Assembly (NCBI GenBank): GCA_964599095.1
Contig: CAZREB010000019.1
Location: 31,988-95,987 of the forward strand
Direction of reading: 5' to 3'
DNA: 64,000 nucleotides
DNA from: SZAS-79 sp964599095
GTDB lineage: Bacteria; Pseudomonadota; Gammaproteobacteria; Burkholderiales; SG8-39
Shown: one piece after another, positions 52,221 to 60,530 of the stretch
How the letters are laid out: every line of letters begins with the position of its first letter
How positions within the stretch are numbered: position 1 is the stretch's first letter
Notes under the pieces: generated by a model
Told to the model about the DNA's origin: nothing
The model's database searches: none
What the model saw: only the letters and a program-made list of their open reading frames with translations
Made by a program: the position numbers and the translations under genes

Positions 52221-53355
52221 ACCGGCCGGAAAACTCCCCGACCAGCCGGGCGAGCGTCGCGAGCCCGCGTTCGGCTTCAATCGCATTCGCGTGGCTGAAG
52301 TTGAGCCGCATCGTGCCGGTGCCCTCGGCCGGGTCGGCAAAGAAGGCTTCGCCCGGCATGAACGCCACGCCCGACTCTATGGCCCGCGGCAACAGGCCGC
52401 GCGTGTCGAAGGGCGTGCGCAGGCGCAGCCAGAAGAACAGCCCGCCCTGCGGCAGCTGCCAGTCGGCCCGCCCGGAAAAATGGCGTTTCAGCGCGGCGCC
52501 GAAATCGTCGCGTCTGGCCCGATAGGCGTCGGCGATCCGCACGAGCCGCGACTCCCAGCCGGGGTCTTCGAGCTGGCGCAGCACCAGCCACTGGCTCAGG
52601 CGGTTGCTGTGCAGGTCGGCCGCCTGCTTGAGGCGCGTGAGCAGCGGCACCAGCGCCGGCGACGCGGCCACGAACCCGAGCCTCAGCCCGGGCGCAAAGG
52701 TCTTGGAGAAAGATCCTTGGTAGATCCACGGCGCCTTCCTCAACCGTGCGCAAACAGGCGTGCGATCGCAATCGCCATAGACGAGGTCGCGGTACGGATC
52801 ATCCTCGAACAGCGGCATCGACATTTCGTCGCACAGCCGCGCGAGCGCCTGGCGCTCGTACTCGCTGTAGCAGTGGCCGGTCGGGTTCTGGAAGGTCGGG
52901 ATCGCATAAGCGAACGCCGGTTGCGCATCCTTCGCATACGCGCGGATCGGCACGAATTGCGCGCCGTAATAGCGGAATACCTGCAGCGCGGCAAGGTAAG
53001 TCGGCGACTCGACGGCCACGCGGGTGCCGGCGTCGATGAAGAGCTTGCCGACGAGGTCGATCCCCTGCTGCGAGCCGGACACGACGAGAACCTGCTCCGC
53101 TTCGCACTCGAGGCCGAGTCTGCGCAGGTTGGCCGCGATCCTCGCGCGCAACGCCGGTTCGCCTTCGGTCGGGCCGTACTGGAGGACGCCGGGCGGCACG
53201 TCGCCGGCGTCGAGCCCAGGGAAGGAGTCCGGGGCCGGCAGCCCGCCGGCAAACGACACCATACCGGGCCGGTCGATGACCGCCAGGATCTCGCGGATCG
53301 GCGACGGATGGAGGTCGGCGGTGCGGCGGGAGAGGGTCGGCAGGGTCGGAGTCAT
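52171..53355 (-). CDS. PLP-dependent aminotransferase (MocR/LysN-like fold type I)
   Basis: The 394-residue enzyme has VLVVSGSQQGIDLVGKLFID, PTFQNPTGHCYSEYERQALA and the PLP-Lys motif YQGSFSKTFAPGLRLGF, the pattern of 2-aminoadipate or aromatic aminotransferases of the LysN group. The C-terminal tail (STSASFSATSRR) overlaps tesA by 50 bp on the other strand, so the true stop may deserve a second look. The MarR gene diverges from it. Confidence 0.88.
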   Translation of the reverse strand: MTPTLPTLSRRTADLHPSPIREILAVIDRPGMVSFAGGLPAPDSFPGLDAGDVPPGVLQYGPTEGEPALRARIAANLRRLGLECEAEQVLVVSGSQQGIDLVGKLFIDAGTRVAVESPTYLAALQVFRYYGAQFVPIRAYAKDAQPAFAYAIPTFQNPTGHCYSEYERQALARLCDEMSMPLFEDDPYRDLVYGDCDRTPVCARLRKAPWIYQGSFSKTFAPGLRLGFVAASPALVPLLTRLKQAADLHSNRLSQWLVLRQLEDPGWESRLVRIADAYRARRDDFGAALKRHFSGRADWQLPQGGLFFWLRLRTPFDTRGLLPRAIESGVAFMPGEAFFADPAEGTGTMRLNFSHANAIEAERGLATLARLVGEFSGRSTSASFSATSRRSRAR

Positions 53356-53475
53356 GGCAGGCTCGCGGGAGGTCGTTGAGGGACCGGCGCCGGGTTGGCC
53401 GGCGGCTGGCAGATCTAATAGGTCAAGCGTATTGTCTTATCTTCCAGCCTAGGCCTGCCCGGGGAGTATGTCAAT

Positions 53476-53919
53476 ATGGTTGACCTGAATCGCACGAACC
53501 GCGACGGCGAACTGCAGGACGCGATCGAGCTGCTCTATTTCGGCTACCGGGCGTTCACCGACCGGCCGGACCGGATCCTCGCGCAGCGCGGCCTGAACCG
53601 GGTACACCACCGGATCCTGTATTTCGTCGGGCGCAACCCGGACACCAGCGTGAATGCCCTCCTGGCGATCCTCGGCGTCAGCAAGCAGGCACTCAACGGG
53701 CCGCTGCGCCAGCTGGTGGAAATGGACCTCGTCGCGATGCGGGTCGCGGCGCACGACCGGCGCGTCAAGCAATTGCGCCTGACCTACGAAGGCGAGCGGC
53801 TCGAGGCCCGCCTGAGCGGCACGCAGAGAAAGCAGCTGGCCGAAGTGTTCGGCGCAGCCGGCCCGGCGGCGGAGGCCGGCTGGCGGCAGGTGATGCGCAG
53901 CCTGGCCGAAAGCGGCTGA
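53476..53919 (+). CDS. MarR-family transcriptional regulator
   Basis: The 147-residue winged-helix protein has the MarR core: LGVSKQALNGPLRQLVEMDL (recognition helix region) and VAAHDRRVKQLRLTYEGERL (wing). It lies divergent from the aminotransferase gene with a 120-bp gap, in which it probably acts. The ligand is unknown. Confidence 0.9.
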   Translation: MVDLNRTNRDGELQDAIELLYFGYRAFTDRPDRILAQRGLNRVHHRILYFVGRNPDTSVNALLAILGVSKQALNGPLRQLVEMDLVAMRVAAHDRRVKQLRLTYEGERLEARLSGTQRKQLAEVFGAAGPAAEAGWRQVMRSLAESG

Positions 53920-53975
53920 GCCCGAGTTCGCGTGCAAGGGCGAGCGTAAAATCGCGCTGCCCTCCCGCAAACACG

Positions 53976-55052
53976 ATGAAACCCGCCGCCAAACCCGTCA
54001 TTGCAATGTCCGCCGAAGCGCTGGCAGGCTTCGACGCGATCATCGACGTGCGCTCGCCGGCCGAGTACGCCGAAGACCACGTGCCGGGCGCGATCTCGGC
54101 GCCGGTGCTCGACAACGAAGAGCGCGCCCGGGTCGGCACGATGTACAAGCAAGTGTCGCCTTTCGATGCCAGGAAGCTCGGCGCCGCGCTGGTCTCCAGG
54201 AACATCGCCCGCCACATCGAGACGCTCTTCGCCTCGATGCCGCGGCACTGGAAGCCGCTCGTCTACTGCTGGCGCGGGGGAAAGCGTTCCGGCGCGATGG
54301 CGCACGTGCTGCGCGAAATCGGCTGGGACGCCTGGAGCATCGAGGGAGGCTACAAGGCCTACCGCAGGTACGTGATCGACGAACTGGCCACCCTGCCCGG
54401 CCGCTTCACCTACCGGGTGGTCCATGGCACCACCGGCAGCGGCAAGAGCCGGCTGCTGCGCGCGCTCGGGGCCGTGGGCGCGCAAGTGCTGGACCTCGAG
54501 GACCTCGCCGCCCATCGCGGCTCGGTGCTCGGCACGCTGCCGGACCGGCCGCAGCCGGCGCAGAAGATGTTCGAGACGCTGGTCTGGGACGCGCTGCGCA
54601 GGTTCGACCCGGCGAAGACCGTCTTCGTCGAAGGCGAATCGAAGAAGATCGGCCAGTTGCAGGTGCCCGAGGCGCTGATGTTTGCGATGCGCGCAAGCGA
54701 ATGCGTGGTGCTCGAGGCAAGCCGCGAGACCCGTATCGCGCTGCTGTCGGACGAATACCGGCATTTCTTTGCCGAGCCGTCCGGCCTGTATGCGCAGCTC
54801 GATTGCCTGCACGGGCTTTACGGGTCGAAAGTGATCGACGACTGGAAGGCGCTCGCCGGGCGCGGCGAATGGCACGACCTCGTCGGCAGCCTGCTCGACG
54901 ACCACTACGACCCTGCCTACCGGCGCTCGTCGCTGCGCAATTTCGTGCAGCTGCACAAGGCCGATACGCTGGCGCTCGAGTCGGCCTCGGACGATGCGTT
55001 TGCGGCGCTCGCCCGCCGGCTGGTGGAAGCGAAGCACCTCGAAGCCGCCTGA
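53976..55052 (+). CDS. mnmH: tRNA 2-selenouridine synthase MnmH (SelU)
   Basis: The 358-residue enzyme has an N-terminal rhodanese domain with catalytic Cys98 (VYCWRGGKRSGAM) and a C-terminal P-loop HGTTGSGKSRLL (150-161). Using selenophosphate, it converts 2-thiouridine at the wobble position of some tRNAs to 2-selenouridine via a geranylated intermediate. It needs SelD, which is encoded at 57628-59907. The 35-bp gap to the next gene and common direction suggest an operon with the SDR and isomerase genes. Confidence 0.95.
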   Translation: MKPAAKPVIAMSAEALAGFDAIIDVRSPAEYAEDHVPGAISAPVLDNEERARVGTMYKQVSPFDARKLGAALVSRNIARHIETLFASMPRHWKPLVYCWRGGKRSGAMAHVLREIGWDAWSIEGGYKAYRRYVIDELATLPGRFTYRVVHGTTGSGKSRLLRALGAVGAQVLDLEDLAAHRGSVLGTLPDRPQPAQKMFETLVWDALRRFDPAKTVFVEGESKKIGQLQVPEALMFAMRASECVVLEASRETRIALLSDEYRHFFAEPSGLYAQLDCLHGLYGSKVIDDWKALAGRGEWHDLVGSLLDDHYDPAYRRSSLRNFVQLHKADTLALESASDDAFAALARRLVEAKHLEAA

Positions 55053-55086
55053 CTCACCTATCGAAGTTCACCGGAGAACCGAATCG

Positions 55087-55827
55087 ATGCCGAGCAAGAA
55101 GAAGACTGACAAGGCCCTCCTGGTGGTCGGGGCCGGCGACGCGACCGGCGGCGCGATCGCCCGGCGGTTTGCCCGCGAGGGCTACGTCGCCTGCGTGACC
55201 AGGCGCAGCGCCGACAAGCTCAAGCCGCTGGTCGCGCAGATCGAGGCGGCCGGCGGCAAGGCGGTGCCGTTCGGATCGGATGCGAGGAAGGAGGACGAAG
55301 TCATCGAGCTCGTCACGCGGATCGAGAAGGACATCGCGCCGATCGAGGTCGCGGTATTCAACGTCGGCGGCAACGTGCGCTTCGGCATCACCGAGACCAC
55401 CACGCGCGTCTACACCAAGGTCTGGGAGATGGCGGCGCTGGCGGGCTTCCTGATGGGCCGCGAGGTCGCCAAGGTGATGCTGCCGCGTGAACGCGGGTCG
55501 ATCTTCTTCACCGGCGCCACCGCCAGCCTGCGCGGGCGCGAAGGCTTTGCGGCTTTTGCAGGCGCGAAGCATGCATTGCGCGCGCTGGCCCAGAGCATGG
55601 CGAGGGAACTCGGCCCCAAAGGCATCCACGTGGCGCACCTCGTGATCGACGGCGCGATCGACACCGCGTTCATCCGCGAGACCTTTCCCGAGCGCTACAA
55701 GCTGAAGGAACGTGAAGGCATCCTCGACCCGGATTCGATCGCGGAAGCCTATTGGCAGCTCCACATGCAGAAGAAGAACGCCTGGACGCACGAGCAGGAC
55801 CTGCGGCCCTGGCTGGAGGCCTGGTGA
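55087..55827 (+). CDS. Short-chain dehydrogenase/reductase-like protein with Phe at the catalytic Tyr site
   Basis: The start MPSKKKTDKA gives 246 residues. The cofactor loop is VVGAGDATGGAIARRF (13-28), an atypical glycine-rich turn. At the active site Ser147 is present, but the YxxxK motif reads Phe157-Ala-Gly-Ala-Lys161 (FAGAKHAL). NVGGN (92-96) replaces the usual NNAG. The fold is clear, but without the Tyr it may be a weak or non-redox member. It overlaps the next gene by one base. Confidence 0.88.
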   Translation: MPSKKKTDKALLVVGAGDATGGAIARRFAREGYVACVTRRSADKLKPLVAQIEAAGGKAVPFGSDARKEDEVIELVTRIEKDIAPIEVAVFNVGGNVRFGITETTTRVYTKVWEMAALAGFLMGREVAKVMLPRERGSIFFTGATASLRGREGFAAFAGAKHALRALAQSMARELGPKGIHVAHLVIDGAIDTAFIRETFPERYKLKEREGILDPDSIAEAYWQLHMQKKNAWTHEQDLRPWLEAW

Positions 55828-56804
55828 TGGCAAACAAGAGTGTCGAGTTCTGGTTCGATTTCGGCAGCCCGGCGAGTTACCTTGCCTGGTTCCAGCTGCC
55901 CAGGTACGCCGCGTCACGCGGCGCGTCCATAGCCTGGCGGCCGATGCTGCTCGGCGGCGTGTTCCAGGCCACCAGCAACCGCAGCCCGGTGGAGATCCCG
56001 GCCAAGGGGCGCTGGATGATGGCCGACCTGCCGCGCTGGGCGGCCCGTTATGGCGCACCGTACAAGCGCAACCCGTTCTTCCCGATCAATACGCTGACGC
56101 TGATGCGCGGCGCGGTCGGCCTGCAACTCAGGAACGATCCGCGTTTCCTCCGATACGTCGAGACGATTTTCCGCGCGATGTGGGAAGACGAAAAGAACAT
56201 GGGCGACCCGAACGTGGTCGGCACAGTGTTGAAGGCAGCGGGGTTCGACCCGGCCGAGTTCGTCGCGATGGTCGGGGATCCCGCGGTCAAGGACAGGCTC
56301 AAGGCGGTCACGCAGGAAGCCGTCGAGCGCGGCGTGTTCGGCGCGCCGACGATGTTCATCGACGGCGAGCAGCACTTCGGCCAGGACCGGCTCGATTTCG
56401 TCGCCGACCGGATGGTGGAAGGCGCGGACGAGGCCACGGCGGCCTGCATGGCGGCGCTCGACCGATTCATGGCGGCGCTCAATGCTTACGACGCGAAGGC
56501 GATGGACGCCGAGATGCATTTCCCGCACGTGCGGATCGCCGCCGGCACCGTCAAGGTCTACGAAAAGCCCGGCTCCAACCCGATGGACCTGTTCGACCGG
56601 CTGAGGAAGGATGACAACTGGGCGCGCAGCGAATGGAACGAGCGCAAGGTCGTGCAGAGGAGCCAGACCAAGGTGCACATGGCGCTGACCTACACGCGCT
56701 ACCGCGCCGACGGCAGCGTGCTCGGCGTCTATGAATCCCTCTACGTGCTCACACTCAAGGACGGGCGCTGGGGCATCCAGTCGCGCTCCAGCTTCGGGCC
56801 TTGA
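55827..56804 (+). CDS. 2-hydroxychromene-2-carboxylate isomerase-like (DSBA) domain fused to an NTF2/SnoaL-like domain
   Basis: ATG 55827 overlaps the TGA of the SDR gene (TGATG). The 325-residue protein has an N-terminal thioredoxin-like/GST-kappa domain with FWFDFGSPASYLAWF (Ser14) and GVFGAPTMFIDGEQHFGQDR, the hallmarks of HCCA isomerases (about 1-205). From about 213 on (ALDRFMAALNAYDAKAMDAE ... RWGIQSRSSFGP) it carries an NTF2-like domain. HCCA isomerases act in naphthalene-type ring degradation with glutathione. The fusion is unusual and its substrate unknown. Confidence 0.85.
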   Translation: MANKSVEFWFDFGSPASYLAWFQLPRYAASRGASIAWRPMLLGGVFQATSNRSPVEIPAKGRWMMADLPRWAARYGAPYKRNPFFPINTLTLMRGAVGLQLRNDPRFLRYVETIFRAMWEDEKNMGDPNVVGTVLKAAGFDPAEFVAMVGDPAVKDRLKAVTQEAVERGVFGAPTMFIDGEQHFGQDRLDFVADRMVEGADEATAACMAALDRFMAALNAYDAKAMDAEMHFPHVRIAAGTVKVYEKPGSNPMDLFDRLRKDDNWARSEWNERKVVQRSQTKVHMALTYTRYRADGSVLGVYESLYVLTLKDGRWGIQSRSSFGP

Positions 56805-56811
56805 GCAACGC

Positions 56812-57567
56812 GTGCTGAAAGTCCTCGTCCGGCTGCTGTTCGCAGGCGGGTTCGGCCTGCTCGCCGCGTCCTTGTGGCTGCGCGATGCACCGCCCGAGCC
56901 GGCAATGCTGCGGCCGGAGGTGCTCGAAGCGCCGGTGCAGGTCCAGGTGCGCAAGCCCGCCTTCGAAACCGCGGTGGGCGGCGTCAAGTACAAGGTGCAG
57001 CCGCTCTACACGTACGACTTGTCCGGCGTGGTGGTCAGCCGGCACTCGTCGGACTCGTTCATCGACTACATCCACCGCGCCTGGAACGACAACCTCAACG
57101 TCGTGGACCTGTGCGTGATCTGGGGCGACAACGTGCGCGCCGACCTCTCCCAAATCGCCTTTTCGAGCGGGCAGTTCCAGTGCTTCTGGGAAACAGGGTC
57201 CGAGGCCGCGTGGAAGGCTTTCGACCAGTACCAGATCTCGAACAACCACTTGCTGACCGACAAGGCGCCGGTCGCCAAGCGGCTGCGCGACGTGCGCGTC
57301 GGCGACCAGGTGCGCTTTCGCGGCTACCTGGCGGAGTATTCGCACAACCACGGCTTCGATTTCAAGCGCGGCACCAGCATCGTGCGCACCGACACCGGCA
57401 ATGGCGCCTGCGAGACGGTCTTCGTCGAGGACTTCGAGAACCTCCAGCCCGGCGGCGGCCCGTGGCGCCGGCTGTTCTGGGTCGCGCTGGGGTTGCTCGC
57501 GCTCGGGGTGGTCGCCTGGCTGGTGCTGCCGGCGGAAGTCGACAACTCCGACTTTGTGAGACATTGA
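56812..57567 (+). CDS. Conserved membrane-anchored protein of unknown function
   Basis: The start GTG 56812 lies 7 bp after the previous stop. The 251-residue protein has an N-terminal membrane segment (VLVRLLFAGGFGLLAASLWL), a soluble domain with WNDNLNVVDLCVIWGDNV and FRGYLAEYSHNHGFDFKRGT, then a C-terminal helix (LFWVALGLLALGVVAWLVL). No known catalytic motif is seen. The central domain looks extracytoplasmic. The family seems conserved but I cannot name it. Confidence 0.75.
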   Translation: MLKVLVRLLFAGGFGLLAASLWLRDAPPEPAMLRPEVLEAPVQVQVRKPAFETAVGGVKYKVQPLYTYDLSGVVVSRHSSDSFIDYIHRAWNDNLNVVDLCVIWGDNVRADLSQIAFSSGQFQCFWETGSEAAWKAFDQYQISNNHLLTDKAPVAKRLRDVRVGDQVRFRGYLAEYSHNHGFDFKRGTSIVRTDTGNGACETVFVEDFENLQPGGGPWRRLFWVALGLLALGVVAWLVLPAEVDNSDFVRH

Positions 57568-57627
57568 TTTCCTGAGAATGGCTGGCCGACTGGCTCCCAG
57601 GGCTGTCGGTATGCGTATTTTGGAAAT

Positions 57628-59907
57628 TCAACCCTTCAGGAGAATCGGTTCCAGCGCGTCGCCCTGGGGCAGCACGCGGCCGATGACGGACGCGCGCTCA
57701 TAACCCAGCGCGCGGAGCGCCTTCAGGCAGTCGTCGGCGCGCCCGGCCGGTACACCGGCAAGCAGCCCGCCGGCGGTCTGCGGGTCGAACATAAGCGCGT
57801 AGCGCGGATGGTTCACCATCGCCTCCTGATTGCGCAGCGCGCGGCGCAGGCGGACGTTGGCCGGCTGCAGCGAGCTCAGGATCCCGGCCCTGACGGTTTC
57901 CTCGGCCCCGTCGAGGACCGGGAGCGCCGGTAAATCGATCTCCGCGTCCACGCCCGAGGCCCGCGTCATCTCCACCAGGTGCCCGAGCAGCCCGAAGCCG
58001 GTGAGGTCGGTGCAGGCGGTGGCGCCGTGCTCGATCAGGCAGCGTGCGCCGAGGCGGTTCGACTGGCACATCGAGCGCAACGCCGCGTCGATCCAGCGGC
58101 CGCGGGCCTTGAGCTTCGCGTGCGCGGCAAACAGCGTGCCGGTGCCGATCGGCTTGGTCAGCACCAGCACGTTGCCGGGCGCGAGGCCGCCCTTCTTGAG
58201 GACCGCGGCAAGCCCTTCGTCGATCAGGCCGTTCACCGCGAATCCGAGCGCAAGCTCGGCCCCCTCGCCGGTGTGCCCGCCGACCAGCGCGCAGCCGGCC
58301 TCGTTCAGCACCTCGATCGCGCCGGTCATCATCTGGGTGAGGACGTCCTCGACCTTTGCTTCGAGTCCCGGCGGCACGGTGACCACCGCGGTGGCCGACT
58401 GCGCCTCGGCGCCCATCGCGAAGATGTCGCCGAGCGCATGGTTGGCCGCGACCTTCCCGAAGACGTACGGGTCGTCGATGAACGCGCGGAAGAAATCGAC
58501 GCTGTGCACCAGCGCCTTGCCCGGCGGTACGCGCACCACGGCCGCGTCGTCCGGCGACTTGAGGCCGATCAGCACGTCGTCGCGTTCGACCGGGTTCAGG
58601 CCGCCGAGCGCGCGCGACAGTACGCTCGCCCCGACCTTCGCGCCGCAGCCGCCGCAACGCATCGCGATCGCCGAAATCGCCTGCGCGGCCTCCTCGCCTT
58701 CGAGCTTGATCGTCGACGGCGCGGGCGCGGACACGGTGGACTCGTCCATCGCCGGCAGGTCGGTGAACTTCTGCATGAAGCGGCGATCGATCCAGTCCTT
58801 CCAGGCCCAGACCCAGCCGCCTCGCGCGTGGAACAGGCCGCGCGAAGCCACCGCGTACTTGTCGCCGGTGCTGATCAGCGCGAGCCAGTTGCGCTGCGGG
58901 CGGTAGGGCACCAGCGGCCGGCCCTCGACGGCGCGGCGCAGATTCTCGGCCAGCGGCGGCCCCTGGCGCACTGCGAAGACGCCGGCCTTTTCGCGCGGAT
59001 GGTCGACCATGTTCGCAATGTCGCCGGCGGCAAAGATGTCCGGGTCGGTCTCGGTCTGCAGCGTGTCCGTCACTCGGATGAACCCGGGGTCGTCCAGCGC
59101 GAGCCCGGTGCCGCGCAGCCAGGCGGCGCCGGCCGCGCGCGTGACCCAGACGATCTCGTCGGCGTCGATCGACTTGCCCCCGGGAAGGTGCAGGCGCCCG
59201 GCTTCGACGGACTGGACCGGCGAGTCGAGGCGGATCTCTACGCCTCGCTCCCGCAGCACCCGCATGAATTCCGCACGCACCGAGGCGTTGTGCGTCGGCA
59301 GGATTTCGCCGCCGGCATCGAGCAGGTGAAACTTCGGCACCCCGGATTCGCGGCCGAGCGCGCGCAGCTCGTTCCGCAGCCGGAACTGCATCGCGAGGGT
59401 GAGTTCGACGCCGCCGGCGCCGGCGCCGACCACCGCGATCGACTCGGCCCCCTGGTGCTTCAGCACCCGGTCGAGCAGCGCCAGCCAGCGGTCGTTGAAG
59501 GCATGGATCGGCTTGACCGGCACCGCGTGTTGGTCCGCGCCCGGCACGTTGGCAAGCAGCGGCCCGGAGCCGATGTTGATCGAGAGCTTGTCGTAGGCGA
59601 CCGGGGGACGGTTCCGGCAGATCACCCTGCGCGCCGCCCGGTCGATCGCGATCACCTCGTCGCCGAAGAAGCGCGCCTGCGCGAACCCGGCGAGGCGGCG
59701 CAGGTCGATATGCACGTCGTCGTAGGAATAGTGCCCGGCGATGTAGCCCGGCAGCATTCCCGAATACGGCGTATGGGTGTCGCGGCAGATCACCGTCAGG
59801 CGCACGCCGGGAACCGGCCGCATGCCGAATCGCTTCAGCACGCCCACGTGGCTGTGCCCGCCGCCCACCAGCACGATGTCCCTCAGGACGGGTTGGACCG
59901 GCTGCAT
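57628..59907 (-). CDS. selD: NAD(P)H/FAD oxidoreductase fused to selenide, water dikinase (SelD)
   Basis: The 759-residue protein has an N-terminal NDH-2-like pyridine nucleotide-disulfide oxidoreductase part (IVLVGGGHSHVGVLKRF at 11; IAVVGAGAGGVEL; FAAGDIANMV) and a SelD part from about residue 410. Cys421 and Lys424 in GCGAKVG match the catalytic Cys and Lys of SelD. Cys is used here, not Sec. DDAAVVRVPPGKALVHSVDF and GGHTGEGAELALGFAVNG are SelD metal/ATP motifs. It makes selenophosphate from selenide and ATP. The fused domain may supply reduced selenium, which is inference. It feeds MnmH and Sec synthesis. Confidence 0.95.
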   Translation of the reverse strand: MQPVQPVLRDIVLVGGGHSHVGVLKRFGMRPVPGVRLTVICRDTHTPYSGMLPGYIAGHYSYDDVHIDLRRLAGFAQARFFGDEVIAIDRAARRVICRNRPPVAYDKLSINIGSGPLLANVPGADQHAVPVKPIHAFNDRWLALLDRVLKHQGAESIAVVGAGAGGVELTLAMQFRLRNELRALGRESGVPKFHLLDAGGEILPTHNASVRAEFMRVLRERGVEIRLDSPVQSVEAGRLHLPGGKSIDADEIVWVTRAAGAAWLRGTGLALDDPGFIRVTDTLQTETDPDIFAAGDIANMVDHPREKAGVFAVRQGPPLAENLRRAVEGRPLVPYRPQRNWLALISTGDKYAVASRGLFHARGGWVWAWKDWIDRRFMQKFTDLPAMDESTVSAPAPSTIKLEGEEAAQAISAIAMRCGGCGAKVGASVLSRALGGLNPVERDDVLIGLKSPDDAAVVRVPPGKALVHSVDFFRAFIDDPYVFGKVAANHALGDIFAMGAEAQSATAVVTVPPGLEAKVEDVLTQMMTGAIEVLNEAGCALVGGHTGEGAELALGFAVNGLIDEGLAAVLKKGGLAPGNVLVLTKPIGTGTLFAAHAKLKARGRWIDAALRSMCQSNRLGARCLIEHGATACTDLTGFGLLGHLVEMTRASGVDAEIDLPALPVLDGAEETVRAGILSSLQPANVRLRRALRNQEAMVNHPRYALMFDPQTAGGLLAGVPAGRADDCLKALRALGYERASVIGRVLPQGDALEPILLKG

Positions 59908-59959
59908 CTAGCCCTTCGCCACTGCGGCGCCCATCCCGGCGGCTCCCGTCCTGCGACAG

Positions 59960-60154
59960 TCAGGCGGCTTCATCGATCCACAGCATCTGGATCGCCTCGA
60001 GGATCTTCTCGCCGGACTTGGCCGGGTCGTCGTCGAAACCCGGCAGCTCGGTGACCCAGCGGTGCAGGTCGGTGAAGCGCACGTACTGCGGGTCGACGTC
60101 CGGGTGTGCATCGATCAGCGCGAGCGCGATGTCGCGCGAGTCGGTCCATTTCAT
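59960..60154 (-). CDS. iscX: Iron-sulfur assembly protein IscX
   Basis: The 64-residue acidic protein starts MKWTDSRDIALALIDAHPDV and has HRWVTELPGFDDDP and IQMLWIDEA, the IscX fold that binds IscS and iron. It overlaps fdx (ATGA) and is the last gene of the isc operon. Confidence 0.95.
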   Translation of the reverse strand: MKWTDSRDIALALIDAHPDVDPQYVRFTDLHRWVTELPGFDDDPAKSGEKILEAIQMLWIDEAA

Positions 60155-60492
60155 CAGTGCTTCTCCCGGGCAAGGTTGATCGTGTACTTCGGGATCTCGA
60201 TCGTCAGCGGCTCGTCGGCGACCAGCGCCTGGCACGAAAGCCGCGATTGCGCCTCCAGCCCCCACGCCTTGTCGAGCATGTCCTCCTCGTCCTCGGTGGG
60301 CTCGGCGAGCGAGTCCCCGCCGGCGCGCACGACCACATGGCAGGTGGTGCAGGCGCACGACTTCTCGCAGGCGTGCTCGATCTCGATGCCGTTGGCGAGC
60401 AGCGTATCGCAAATCGAGACGCCTTCCTTGGCGTCCAGGACCGCGCCCTGCGGGCACAGCTCCTGGTGGGGTAGCACGGTGAGCTTCGTCAT
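60154..60492 (-). CDS. fdx: Isc-type [2Fe-2S] ferredoxin Fdx
   Basis: The 112-residue adrenodoxin-type ferredoxin has cluster ligands Cys42, Cys48, Cys51 (ACEKSCACTTCHVV) and Cys87 (SRLSCQAL), with Cys46 also conserved as in E. coli Fdx. It supplies electrons to IscU cluster assembly. It sits between hscA and iscX. Confidence 0.96.
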   Translation of the reverse strand: MTKLTVLPHQELCPQGAVLDAKEGVSICDTLLANGIEIEHACEKSCACTTCHVVVRAGGDSLAEPTEDEEDMLDKAWGLEAQSRLSCQALVADEPLTIEIPKYTINLAREKH

Positions 60493-60530
60493 ATCGGCGC
60501 GGCGGGCGATCGGCCTGCGGCGCGCCCTCC

